Below are positions 28,395-35,993 of a stretch of 64,000 bases of DNA, one piece after another. The position numbers and the translations under genes are program-made. Source of the DNA: Curtobacterium sp. MCLR17_036 (GTDB lineage: Bacteria; Actinomycetota; Actinomycetes; Actinomycetales; Microbacteriaceae); NCBI RefSeq assembly GCF_003234445.2, contig NZ_CP126269.1:1736001-1800000 (forward strand), read 5' to 3'. Numbering within the stretch: position 1 is the first letter of the stretch; the number at the start of each line of letters is the position of its first letter. Under the pieces are notes generated by a model that did not search any database, was not told the origin of the DNA, and saw only the letters and a list, made by a program, of their open reading frames with translations.

Positions 28395-29264
28395 TCAGGC
28401 GGCGGGTCGGTCGTCCGGCCAGAGGTCGTCGTCGTGGGCACCACGGGACTTCTTGGACGCCTTGATGGCCTTCCGCGCCTCGCGCTTCGAGCCGGCGACC
28501 TCGAGCACGACCGGGAACTGCGCCGGCGGCATGCCGAAGCCCGTCCGCGAGGCCTGGATCACCTTGCGCCCGAGCGCGTGGTTGCCGAGCCCGCCGACGG
28601 CCGCTCCGATGCCGAACGGGAGCGCCCGCCCGAGGATCGTCGAACCCTGGCGAGCGGCGAACCGCTTGACGAACTGCGAGCGGACCTGGCCGCCGATGCC
28701 GCTGACGACCTGCTTCGGCAACGAGGCGGTGACCATCTCGCCCCAGAACGCCGTCCGCGCCTGACCGCCGGCCGCCTGGCCCGCGAGCTGCTTGATGAGC
28801 TGCGTGCCCGGGGCGCCGAGGATCATGGCCATGACGAGCGTGCGGGCGCGCTCCGGGTCGTCGAGCGCGATGCCGTGCACCTCGGTGACCGACTGGGCGA
28901 AGAGTGCCGTGGTCTCGAGGAACCCGACGGTCTCCGCACCGCTCAGGCTCAACGCCGCTGCCATCCCGACGCCGGGGATGACCGCACTCGCGCCCACCGC
29001 TGCGCCGCCGGTGGTGACGGCCGCCAGGTACTGCCGCTCGAGGATCTGGATCACCTCGGCGGGGGTGGCGTCCGGGCGGCGGCGTCGGATGGCGTTGACG
29101 TGGGCGACCACGACCGGGCGCTGCACACTGATCACACGGTCGAGCCACTTGACCCATCCGGTGTTCTCGGCGACCGGGATCTGGTGGTCGTCGTCGGGAG
29201 CGGTGGGGACGACCGGAGCGTTCGGCAGCGGCACGATCGCCTGGTTCTTCGGGGCACGAGCCAT
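28395..29264 (-). CDS. Conserved hypothetical protein, possibly EcsC-like
   Basis: Protein of 289 residues starting MARAPKNQAIVPLP. A central glycine/alanine-rich hydrophobic segment (about 95-130, TTGGAAVGASAVIPGVGMAA and on) may insert into or pack against membrane. Helical stretches follow (FLETTALFAQSVTEVHGIAL, GTQLIKQLAGQAAG), then a second glycine-rich stretch (RALPFGIGAAVGGLGNHALG) and a basic tail (REARKAIKASKKSRG). The pattern recalls EcsC-family proteins, but I hold that loosely. The ATG at 29264 is chosen because longer starts would run into the divergent gene at 29303. Confidence 0.6.
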   Translation of the reverse strand: MARAPKNQAIVPLPNAPVVPTAPDDDHQIPVAENTGWVKWLDRVISVQRPVVVAHVNAIRRRRPDATPAEVIQILERQYLAAVTTGGAAVGASAVIPGVGMAAALSLSGAETVGFLETTALFAQSVTEVHGIALDDPERARTLVMAMILGAPGTQLIKQLAGQAAGGQARTAFWGEMVTASLPKQVVSGIGGQVRSQFVKRFAARQGSTILGRALPFGIGAAVGGLGNHALGRKVIQASRTGFGMPPAQFPVVLEVAGSKREARKAIKASKKSRGAHDDDLWPDDRPAA

Positions 29265-29302
29265 TCGTTCACCGTACGCCGAGGACGTGGGAGGCTGCCT
29301 GG

Positions 29303-29983
29303 ATGGACGACGGCACCGTGAGCACTCCGGCCCTGGACGAGGCACGGCGCACCGCCGGCTTCCGCACGGTGGGGGAGGTCGCCGCACTCGCCCCGCAGGT
29401 GCTCGTGCTCGACCCGGCGTCCGTGCTGCTCGGGAGCGGTGCGACGGTCCACCCCGGCGCGGTGCTCCACCCGTCGACGACCCTGGAGACCCGGGACGGC
29501 GGGACGATCGTCGTGGAGGCCGGTGCCCGCCTCGGCCCCGGACCGGTCACGGTCGTCGCGCACGGTGCCCACGTCCGGGTCGGTCGCGGTGCCGAGCTCG
29601 GGCCGGGACCCGTGACGATCACGGCGTACCGCTCGGAGGTGACCGCCGCGTCGGTGGACACGGTGGACACGGTGGACACGGTGGTCGACGTCGCGATCGG
29701 TGCAGCCGCCCGGCTGCGCGGCGGGTGCGTGGTCGAGGCGCCGGCCGACATCGGCGCCGGTGCCCAGGTGCTCGGCTCCGTCTCGCTGCGGAACGTCGTG
29801 CTCGCGGCGGGAGGGGACCACCGTGAACCCGACCCGGACCGTCGTGCGGGCGTCGTCAAGGGCACCGGCCGCGTGCACGGCGTGCGGGTCGGCGTCGGCG
29901 AGGTCGCCGTGGTGACCGGGGGCGCCACCCGGCCGGAGGTCGAGCGGCAGCGGGCGCACCACCCCGACGCGCCTCGCCGCTGA
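29303..29983 (+). CDS. Hypothetical protein with left-handed beta-helix-like repeats
   Basis: Protein of 226 residues. From about 35 to 175 it consists of short repeats with small hydrophobics every six residues (VLLGSGATVHPGAVLHPSTT, TIVVEAGARLGPGPVTVV, VRVGRGAELGPGPVTITA). These are typical of hexapeptide-repeat beta-helix proteins, many of which are acyltransferases or carbonic-anhydrase-like. I see no catalytic histidine in the usual position, so the role is open. An in-frame 9 bp repeat (29654-29680) encodes the run VDTVDTVDT. The ATG start at 29303 is divergent from the EcsC-like gene. Confidence 0.55.
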   Translation: MDDGTVSTPALDEARRTAGFRTVGEVAALAPQVLVLDPASVLLGSGATVHPGAVLHPSTTLETRDGGTIVVEAGARLGPGPVTVVAHGAHVRVGRGAELGPGPVTITAYRSEVTAASVDTVDTVDTVVDVAIGAAARLRGGCVVEAPADIGAGAQVLGSVSLRNVVLAAGGDHREPDPDRRAGVVKGTGRVHGVRVGVGEVAVVTGGATRPEVERQRAHHPDAPRR

Positions 29984-30006
29984 CCGGGACGACGGCTGCG
30001 CGTCCG

Positions 30007-30930
30007 TCATCGGCACGGCACCTCCGCTCGCCGCAGCGCCGTCCGGACCCGGTCGGCCGACGACACGTCCGCGAAGGAGAGCCGGACGACCGTCCGGACC
30101 TCGGGGAAGGAGCGGACGAAGTCCTCACGGCGTTTCTCCTGCCAGTGCGCGTCCTCCACGGAGCGACCGGCGAGCATCGCGGGGTCCTCGTACTTCGCGC
30201 GGCCGTCGATCTCGACGACGACGCCCTGTGCCGGGAACCAGAAGTCGACGATCGCGCTCTGCGTGCCCGGGCGCCGGAACGGGTGCTGTTGGACGTACTC
30301 CGGCGCTGCGAGTTCCCGGCACCGCACGCGGAACAGCGACTCGGCCGGTGATCCGGACAGGGCCGATCCCATGCCGACCGCTGTCGCTGCCTTGGTCCGG
30401 GCAGCGGTCAGTGTGGCGACTTCTCCGTCCAGGGCAGCGGCAGTCGTCTTCCGGTTTGCGAGGACGTGGTCGACGACCGGCAGGGCGACCGCGAGCGGCC
30501 GGGTCGCTGCGACGTCGACCGCGGTGCGTGGTGCGGTCGTGACGAGCACACCCGCCACGTCGAGCGCCGCCGACGGCGGCCTCGCGAGCACGCCGTGGCG
30601 GACGAACCAGCCTGACACCCGCGTGTGCGACGTGGTCGCGTCGAGGACGTGCACCTTCGGCGGGGGAGCACCGAGCATCGGGTAGCCGAGCACGGCCGCT
30701 GCAGACTGGTGCGACACCACGTCGCCCGGTCGGAGTCGATGAGCTGCCGCACGCACCAGGAGGTGGTGCCGTTCGGCGGGGTGCAGCCCCGTGAGCGCGC
30801 CCGGTCGGACGAGCACGCCGGGCCGGATGCGCTCCAGGACCCCGCGTCGGACGTCACGTTCGAGCGCCCGTCGTTCCGAGGGCGGCAGGCCGGTGGTCCG
30901 GATCAGTTCGATGTCGATGGCGCTTGTCAC
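30007..30930 (-). CDS. DUF559 domain protein with AbiEi-like N-terminus
   Basis: Protein of 307 residues. The N-terminal part (about 1-70, LPPSERRALERDVRRGVLERIRPGVL) resembles the winged-helix region of AbiEi-type antitoxin-like proteins. The C-terminal part (about 210-300) is a DUF559/VSR-like nuclease fold with IVDFWFPAQGVVVEIDG and EKRREDFVRSF. Such proteins are common and multi-copy in Microbacteriaceae, and their function is untested. No partner toxin gene lies beside it. The GTG at 30930 is chosen; an upstream in-frame GTG at 30993 is possible. The upstream region holds a duplicated palindrome-rich element. Confidence 0.65.
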   Translation of the reverse strand: MTSAIDIELIRTTGLPPSERRALERDVRRGVLERIRPGVLVRPGALTGLHPAERHHLLVRAAAHRLRPGDVVSHQSAAAVLGYPMLGAPPPKVHVLDATTSHTRVSGWFVRHGVLARPPSAALDVAGVLVTTAPRTAVDVAATRPLAVALPVVDHVLANRKTTAAALDGEVATLTAARTKAATAVGMGSALSGSPAESLFRVRCRELAAPEYVQQHPFRRPGTQSAIVDFWFPAQGVVVEIDGRAKYEDPAMLAGRSVEDAHWQEKRREDFVRSFPEVRTVVRLSFADVSSADRVRTALRRAEVPCR

Positions 30931-31028
30931 TGCGCCAGCGTCGCCGAACGGGCTCCGCTCGGGGTGGCTCGGCGCCGCTCTGTGGAGAGTCACGCCGACC
31001 AGCAGGGGTGTGCAGGAGTGGGGGCACC

Positions 31029-31390
31029 CGATGCAGGTGCATCAGTCGACAGGACACCAGGTGATCGTCGCGTGGTCAGTCGCCCGATGCGCGTGCATCT
31101 GATGCGTGTGCATGTTGCGACCTAGCACGTGACGATCGACGAGCGCATCGTCGCAAAGCGCGTGCTGACCGCTGTCGCCCGCCGCTGCCGCCTGCCGCTG
31201 CCGCTCCTGCTCGGCGCCGATCGTCGCCTCTCCGGATCGCCGGCGCCGTCCGATGCACGGGCATCAGTCGACAGGACACGAGGTGATCGTCGCGTGTTCC
31301 GTCGCTCGATGCGCGTGCATCTGATGCATGTGCATGTTGCGACCGATCACGTGACGATCGACGCGCGGATCGTCGGAAAGTCGGTGCGAA
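31029..31390. repeat. Duplicated ~140 bp element carrying six GATGC-N4-GCAT near-palindromes
   Basis: About 140 bases from 31029 recur from 31251 (offset 222) with roughly 88% identity. Each copy contains three 14 bp near-palindromes: 31030-31043, 31086-31099, 31101-31114 and 31252-31265, 31308-31321, 31323-31336. Each copy also holds CAGTCGACAG, CACGTGACGATCG and the phrase GGTGATCGTCGCGTG. The region is gene-free and lies upstream of the DUF559 gene and downstream of fliW. No coding frame is conserved between the copies. Confidence 0.85.
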
Positions 31391-31426
31391 CCGAGCTGCC
31401 CGCCGCCGCCCCGCCCGCGCCAGCCC

Positions 31427-31804
31427 CTACGCCCGCGCCAGCTCCGCCCGCAGCGGCAGGTCGCTGTCCTCCAGGATGACCTGGGCGCCGGCGCCCGTGC
31501 GGGCGTTCACGACGATCGGTGCGAGCAGGTTCACGGTGGTGCCCGTCGAGTGCGCGCCGCCGGGGTTCGCCACGACGAGCAGCATGGCGTCGGCGGGATC
31601 GGTCAGCGAGAGCCCCGCGGCCTGTTCGTCGGTGAGCTCCGGCGCGTAGGACGGCAGGTGCACCGCGGCGTCGAGCACGAACAAGCGCGAGGAGTCCCCG
31701 ACCAGCGTGAACAGGCCCTCGGCACCGTCCACCGGGGTCAGGGTGAAGACGTCGGCAGGGGCCAGGCCGAACGGCGGGACGGCGAAGGTCAGGGGGATGC
31801 TCAT
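31427..31804 (-). CDS. fliW: Flagellar assembly factor FliW
   Basis: Protein of 125 residues beginning MSIPLTFAVPPFGLAP, with the FliW core FTLVGDSSRLFVLDAAVHLP and NLLAPIVVNARTGAGAQVILED. In Bacillus FliW binds cytoplasmic flagellin and antagonises the translational repressor CsrA, linking flagellin synthesis to secretion. The ATG at 31804 overlaps the flgL stop by four bases, making it the last gene of the flgN-flgK-flgL-fliW operon. CsrA, the usual neighbour, is not seen in this window. The protein is somewhat shorter than the typical 140-150 residues. Confidence 0.87.
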   Translation of the reverse strand: MSIPLTFAVPPFGLAPADVFTLTPVDGAEGLFTLVGDSSRLFVLDAAVHLPSYAPELTDEQAAGLSLTDPADAMLLVVANPGGAHSTGTTVNLLAPIVVNARTGAGAQVILEDSDLPLRAELARA

Positions 31805-32682
31805 CGGAGGTAGTCCATCAGGGTCGGCTGCAGGACCTTCGCGGTGACGGCGAGGGCTGCCTGGTAGTTGGTCTGCTGCACCTGCAGGTCGAGCACGGCC
31901 TTGGCGAGGTCGACGTCCTCGATGCCGGAGCGGCGTCCCTCGAGGGCGACGGTCGCGGTCTTCAGCGAGTCCTGGGCGGCGAGGGCGGTGGCGTGTCGGA
32001 CGCCGACGTCGGCCTGGGCGCCGCGCACGCTGCTCAGCGCGGCGTCGACGTCGTTGATGCGCGGGTTCACGTTGGTCCCGTTCTGCAGGTCGCTGACGAT
32101 GGAGTCGATCATCCCGAACACGGACGTCGCACCGGTGCCGAAGACGGCTTCGCCGGAGGTGTCGACGCGCACGGTGCTGCCGTCCCCGACACGTCGCGAG
32201 ACGGCGGTGCCCGACGCCGCCCACCCCGTCGCGGGGTCGTACGCGGACGCTCCGGTCGACGACCCGGCGAAGACCGAGCGGGTGCCGTAGGTGGTGTTCG
32301 CGCGGGCCTCGAGGTCGGCGCGCAGGGACCGGAACTGCGTGACGAACGCGTCGCGGTCGGTCTCGCTCATGGTGCCGGAGTTGGCGGCCTGCACGGTCAG
32401 GTCCCGCACGCGGTTGAGCGTCGAGTAGACGCTCGACAGGGCGCTGTCGGTCTGCGCGAGCCACCCGACGGCGTCGTCGGCGTTCCGCGTGTACTGCGCG
32501 GTGGCGGCCTGTTCCTTGCGGACCTGCATCGCCGACGCGGTGCCGCTCGGGTCGTCCGACGGCTTCTGGATCGCCTGCAGCGTCGTCGCCTGCTCGGTGA
32601 GCTGCGCGACGCGTGCGGCACCGGCCTGCAGCCGGTCCGCGGCCGCGGCCATCGACATCTGGGTGGTCACCCGGGTGATCAC
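31801..32682 (-). CDS. flgL: Flagellar hook-associated protein 3 (FlgL)
   Basis: Hook-filament junction protein of 293 residues with flagellin-like terminal helices. The N-terminus is VITRVTTQMSMAAAADRLQAG with the family motif QAIQKPSDDPSGTASAMQVR. The C-terminal helix, GRRSGIEDVDLAKAVLDLQVQQ followed by TNYQAALAVTAKVLQPTLMDYL, mirrors flagellin. The GTG at 32682 lies eight bases after a GGAGG Shine-Dalgarno sequence; a GTG at 32688 is too close to it. It overlaps flgK and is coupled to fliW. It is exported by the flagellar type III apparatus. Confidence 0.95.
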   Translation of the reverse strand: MITRVTTQMSMAAAADRLQAGAARVAQLTEQATTLQAIQKPSDDPSGTASAMQVRKEQAATAQYTRNADDAVGWLAQTDSALSSVYSTLNRVRDLTVQAANSGTMSETDRDAFVTQFRSLRADLEARANTTYGTRSVFAGSSTGASAYDPATGWAASGTAVSRRVGDGSTVRVDTSGEAVFGTGATSVFGMIDSIVSDLQNGTNVNPRINDVDAALSSVRGAQADVGVRHATALAAQDSLKTATVALEGRRSGIEDVDLAKAVLDLQVQQTNYQAALAVTAKVLQPTLMDYLR

Positions 32683-32684
32683 GA

Positions 32685-34106
32685 TCACGCCCTCCCGACG
32701 AGTCCGGTGCGGTTGATGATGGTGTCGAGCATCTCGTCGACGGCCGTCAGGACACGTGCCGCGCCCTGGTAGGCGTGCTGGTAGGTCAGCAGGGCCACGT
32801 TCTCCTCGTCGAGGTCGACGCCGGCGCTCGACTGCTGCTGCGCGCGTGCGTTGGTCAGGGCGAGCCCGGTGAGCGTCGACTCCGTCGCGGCCGACCGGGA
32901 GGCGGTGCCCACCCCCGCCACGAACGTCGCCCAGGTGCGGTCGGCGCCGTCCGACGCCGCCCCGAGTCGCGAGAGCGCGTCGGCGAACGAGTCGTCGAGC
33001 TGCCCCGCTGCGTTCCGCGTCGCCAGGCCGCCGGCGTCGGTCGGCACGACGGTGAGGCCCTGCGCGGCGGGCACCCCGGCGGTGATCGCGAAGAACGGGG
33101 CGCCGGTCGCGCCGTCCGGAGTGGTGCCGGTGGCGTGCACGGCGTTCACCGCGGTGGCGAGCTGCGTCGCGACGGCGTCGTAGGCGGCCGAGGCCTCGGC
33201 GAGTGCACCGCCGGTGCCGGTGCCGGACGTCGGCGCGAGGACGGCGAGGGCGCCGCCGATCGAGCCGCCGGACAGCGCGACCGCGCCGCCGGAGCCGGAT
33301 GTCCAGGACAGGGTCACGGCGGCGCCGTCGGCGAGCCGCGTCCCACCGCCGAGCGCCACCGCACGGGCGTCGGTGCCCTGCACGAGCGGGTTGCCGCCGA
33401 GGAGCACGTCGACGGTGCCGTCGGCGTTCGTGCGGGTGGTCCCGCCGGCGAGCGTGGCGATCTGCTCGGTGAGCTGGTCGCGCTGGTTCATGAGCTCGTT
33501 CGCCGAGCCCCCGGACGCGACGGCGGTGCGGATGCGTCCGTTCAGGTCGGCGACCTGCTTCGCGGCGTCGTTGAGCTGCGCGACCTGTCCGGTCACGGTC
33601 CCGCGGACCGAGGACCACTGGGCGTCGACGGCCTTCGACCCGGTCGCGAGCACCGAGGCGACCGTCGCGGCGGCGGCGAGCACGGTGCTGGCGGCTCCAG
33701 GGTCGTCCGGGTGGCTCGCGAGCTGCCCCCACGACGACCAGAACAGGTCGAGCTTCGCGCTCAGCCCGTCCGAGCCGGGTTCGTGCAGGCCGGTCTCCAG
33801 GGCGCTCAGGGCGCTCGCGCGGGCCCCGGCGTAGGCCGACGAGCCGGCGGCGACGCGGACGCCGGCGTCGAGGGTGAGCGAGGCGAGCCGGGCGATGCCG
33901 TCGACGGACACGCCCTGTCCGGCGAGGGCGGCGGTGCCGCGCACGAAGCCGGTCTGCGGCGCCGGGACCGAGGTCTGGGTGATGCGCTGTCGCGTGTACC
34001 CGGCGGTGCCGGCGTTCGCGATGTTCTGCCCGGTGACGTCGAGTCCGGCGCGGGCGGCTGCGAGGCCGGAGTACGCGGTGGCGAGGGATCCGAAGGTGCT
34101 GACCAC
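32685..34106 (-). CDS. flgK: Flagellar hook-associated protein 1 (FlgK)
   Basis: First hook-filament junction protein, 473 residues. The N-terminal rod-hook motif is STFGSLATAYSGLAAARAGL followed by DVTGQNIANAGTAGYTRQR. The C-terminal domain contains SAGVDLDEENVALLTYQHAY and AARVLTAVDEMLDTIIN, characteristic of FlgK. The middle region, rich in Ala/Gly/Thr, contains NELMNQRDQLTEQIATL. The start is GTG at 34106, four bases after the flgN stop. It is exported by the flagellar apparatus, with FlgN as its probable chaperone. Confidence 0.95.
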   Translation of the reverse strand: MVSTFGSLATAYSGLAAARAGLDVTGQNIANAGTAGYTRQRITQTSVPAPQTGFVRGTAALAGQGVSVDGIARLASLTLDAGVRVAAGSSAYAGARASALSALETGLHEPGSDGLSAKLDLFWSSWGQLASHPDDPGAASTVLAAAATVASVLATGSKAVDAQWSSVRGTVTGQVAQLNDAAKQVADLNGRIRTAVASGGSANELMNQRDQLTEQIATLAGGTTRTNADGTVDVLLGGNPLVQGTDARAVALGGGTRLADGAAVTLSWTSGSGGAVALSGGSIGGALAVLAPTSGTGTGGALAEASAAYDAVATQLATAVNAVHATGTTPDGATGAPFFAITAGVPAAQGLTVVPTDAGGLATRNAAGQLDDSFADALSRLGAASDGADRTWATFVAGVGTASRSAATESTLTGLALTNARAQQQSSAGVDLDEENVALLTYQHAYQGAARVLTAVDEMLDTIINRTGLVGRA

Positions 34107-34110
34107 GGTG

Positions 34111-34596
34111 CTACAGGGTCCCCTCGAACAGGCGGGCGCCGTCGGTGCCGGAGCCCGACGAGCCGCTCGCATCGTACGTGGCTGCACCCGTCACGGTCCC
34201 GGCGAGGGTCTCCTCGGTGGCCTGGGCGGCGGTGCGCAGGAACCGGTCGTTCTCGTCGCGGAGGGCCGCGATCTGCGTCGTCAGCTCGACCATCGCGGCG
34301 AGGTGCGCGGCGAGGATCTCGCCCCACGGGCCGCTCGGTGCGGCGGCGACGACCTCGCGCAGGGGAGCGTCGGCGGGGACGCCCCACTCCTCGGCCACCT
34401 CGGCGCTCGACGCGGCGCGCTCGAGCCCGGTGCTGCGCAGACGGTCGAGGACCTGCTCGACCTCGCGGCTGGCGTGCGACACCCAACGGGACCGCCCGGC
34501 GGAGAGCAGCAGCTGCTCCTCCTCGAGCTTGAAGGTGAGCAGCTCGAGCAGTTCGCGTTCGCGCCAGAGCACGGCGGACAGGTCGTTCACGGTCAT
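34111..34596 (-). CDS. flgN: FlgN-type flagellar export chaperone
   Basis: Predominantly helical protein of 161 residues: VNDLSAVLWRERELLELLTFKLEEEQLLLS forms the first long helix, typical of FlgN, and TTQIAALRDENDRFLRTAA a later one. FlgN holds FlgK and FlgL in the cytoplasm before export; the gene immediately precedes both, which supports the call despite low sequence conservation in this family. The ATG start at 34596 lies about 80 bases downstream of a sigma-28-like promoter on this strand. The Ser/Gly-rich tail (about 143-155) is probably disordered. Confidence 0.82.
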   Translation of the reverse strand: MTVNDLSAVLWRERELLELLTFKLEEEQLLLSAGRSRWVSHASREVEQVLDRLRSTGLERAASSAEVAEEWGVPADAPLREVVAAAPSGPWGEILAAHLAAMVELTTQIAALRDENDRFLRTAAQATEETLAGTVTGAATYDASGSSGSGTDGARLFEGTL

Positions 34597-34683
34597 CAGC
34601 TCCTCCCAGGGTGCGGGTCTCGTCGTGGGCCGCAGGTCGGTCCGGGGTCGTTCCCCGGTCCGTCATCCTGCGGACACCACGAC

Positions 34684-34711
34684 CTATCGACGCCCGTGGG
34701 CCGACCGTAAG
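34684..34711 (-). promoter_or_regulatory. FliA/sigma-28-like promoter of the flgN-flgK-flgL-fliW operon
   Basis: Reading leftward, CTTACG (34711-34706), 16 bases, then CGATAG (34689-34684). It is one of five matches to CTNACG-N16/17-CGATAG in front of flagellar transcription units in this window. The remaining bases of the 459-base gap to fliA show no gene; I could not identify a convincing fliA promoter among them. Confidence 0.65.
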
Positions 34712-35055
34712 CGCGGGCCGCCGGAGTACACCCCGACACCGTCGTCACGGGGTACCGGTGCGACCACGACGGGGGACAAGAACGTCGGTTCTCCACCCGA
34801 TGTCCTCCCAAATGCCGACCGCTCGAGGGGCCCCGGACCCCCGCACTGGGGACGGTGCGGGACCTGTGCGGCGCGCGTCCACCCGATACATTCAGAAACG
34901 CACCGCGGGGGACACCCCGCACCGCGTGTCCCGAGCGCGGCGTGTACCACCCGGACGGATCCGGGGGGTTCTTCGGCGTACGCACCGGCCATCCGAGGCC
35001 GGCGTCCGTCGCGCCCAGGGACGGGTCGAACTCAGCAGCTCGATCGAGGGACAGC

Positions 35056-35874
35056 ATGGACCGCACCGAACGCAACGCGATGATCGTGGAGCACCTGCCG
35101 CTCGTCGGCTACATCGTCGCCGACGTCCGCTCCCGTGCCACGCACCTGGACCGCGACGACCTCGCCGCCGTCGGTTCCCTCGCCCTCGTCGCCGCTGCGG
35201 ACGCGTTCGACCCCACGCTCGGCGTGCCCTTCGGCGCGTACGCCCGCACCCGGGTCACCGGCGCGATCGCCGACGACATGCGCTCCGCTGACTGGGCGTC
35301 CCGCGGCACCCGGAAGCGGATCCGCGAGACGCTCGCCACGCAGGAGGCCCTGTCCGCACGGCTCGGCCGGAGCGTGGGCGTGCAGGAGATCGCCGACGCG
35401 ATGGGCGTCGACCGGCAGGCAGCCGCCGACGCGATGAGCGATGCCGCGCGCACCGTCGCCCCGCTCGACGAGACCGTCCACGACCTCGTGGCCGCCGAGC
35501 TCCCGCTGCCCGGCGACGACCTGCTCGAGACCGAGAAGCGCCGCTACCTCGTCGCCGCCGTGCAGGCGCTGCCCGAGCGGATGCGCTTCATCGTCGAGGC
35601 CGTCTACTTCGGCGACCGGACCGTCACCGACGTCGCGACCGAGCTCGGCATCACGCACTCGGCCGTCTCGCAGCAGCGCTCCGAGGCGATGCGGCTGCTC
35701 CGCGACGGACTCTCCGCGCACTACGGCGACGGTGGCCCGGCCCCGGAGCACGCGTCGCGGACCACCGCGGCCCGGCGCAGCGCCTACTTGGCACGCGTCG
35801 CGACGAACGCCGCCGCAGGGGTGGCCCGGGCCGTGCACGACGCGGCGTCCGGGCCGGCCGTGGCGGCGAGCTGA
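35056..35874 (+). CDS. fliA: FliA/WhiG family flagellar sigma factor
   Basis: Alternative sigma factor of 272 residues directing RNA polymerase to late flagellar promoters. Sigma region 2 is at about 10-85 (VEHLPLVGYIVADVRSRA, DRDDLAAVGSLALVAAADAF, PFGAYARTRVTGAIADDMRSADW). Region 3 is at about 95-140 and region 4 is around ALPERMRFIVEAVYFGDRTV with the helix-turn-helix ITHSAVSQQRSEAMRLL. A tail of about 50 residues after region 4 is longer than usual. The ATG at 35056 follows CGAGGGA. It sits between the flgN operon and fliC, both of which have promoters it would recognise. Confidence 0.94.
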   Translation: MDRTERNAMIVEHLPLVGYIVADVRSRATHLDRDDLAAVGSLALVAAADAFDPTLGVPFGAYARTRVTGAIADDMRSADWASRGTRKRIRETLATQEALSARLGRSVGVQEIADAMGVDRQAAADAMSDAARTVAPLDETVHDLVAAELPLPGDDLLETEKRRYLVAAVQALPERMRFIVEAVYFGDRTVTDVATELGITHSAVSQQRSEAMRLLRDGLSAHYGDGGPAPEHASRTTAARRSAYLARVATNAAAGVARAVHDAASGPAVAAS

Positions 35875-35905
35875 GACGTCGGCAGGAAGAAATCCCGCCG
35901 ATCCC

Positions 35906-35933
35906 CTAACGACTCCCGGCACCCGGTCGAGAG
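35906..35933 (+). promoter_or_regulatory. FliA/sigma-28-like promoter of fliC
   Basis: CTAACG (35906-35911), 16 bases, CGAGAG (35928-35933), followed by TC, matching the flbD promoter in both boxes and spacing except one base in the -10. The flagellin start lies 60 bases further on. Confidence 0.6.
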
Positions 35934-35993
35934 TCATCCATGTCAGCCCACGGACGGGCAGACGCACGACCCAGATTCACGGAGGAACACACC

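Noticed and set aside
25795..29157. A 1120-codon leftward open frame across four genes
   Set aside because: It is antisense or out of frame to a clear aldo/keto reductase and KAS III gene, is Arg/Gly/Asp-rich without a domain, and is the usual stop-free shadow of high-GC codon bias.
30007..30930. A restriction or toxin-antitoxin system around the DUF559 protein
   Set aside because: No methylase, helicase or toxin-like gene is adjacent; such stand-alone DUF559 proteins are frequent in this group of bacteria.
31029..31390. Small leftward peptides starting MSCRLM in both repeat copies
   Set aside because: The two frames share only the first few residues encoded by the repeat and then diverge completely; no Shine-Dalgarno sequence; better explained as a palindromic DNA element.
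34864..34890. A sigma-28-like promoter before fliA (CGATAC near 34880)
   Set aside because: The -10-like word lacks the final G and no CTNACG lies 16-17 bases upstream, unlike the other five sites.
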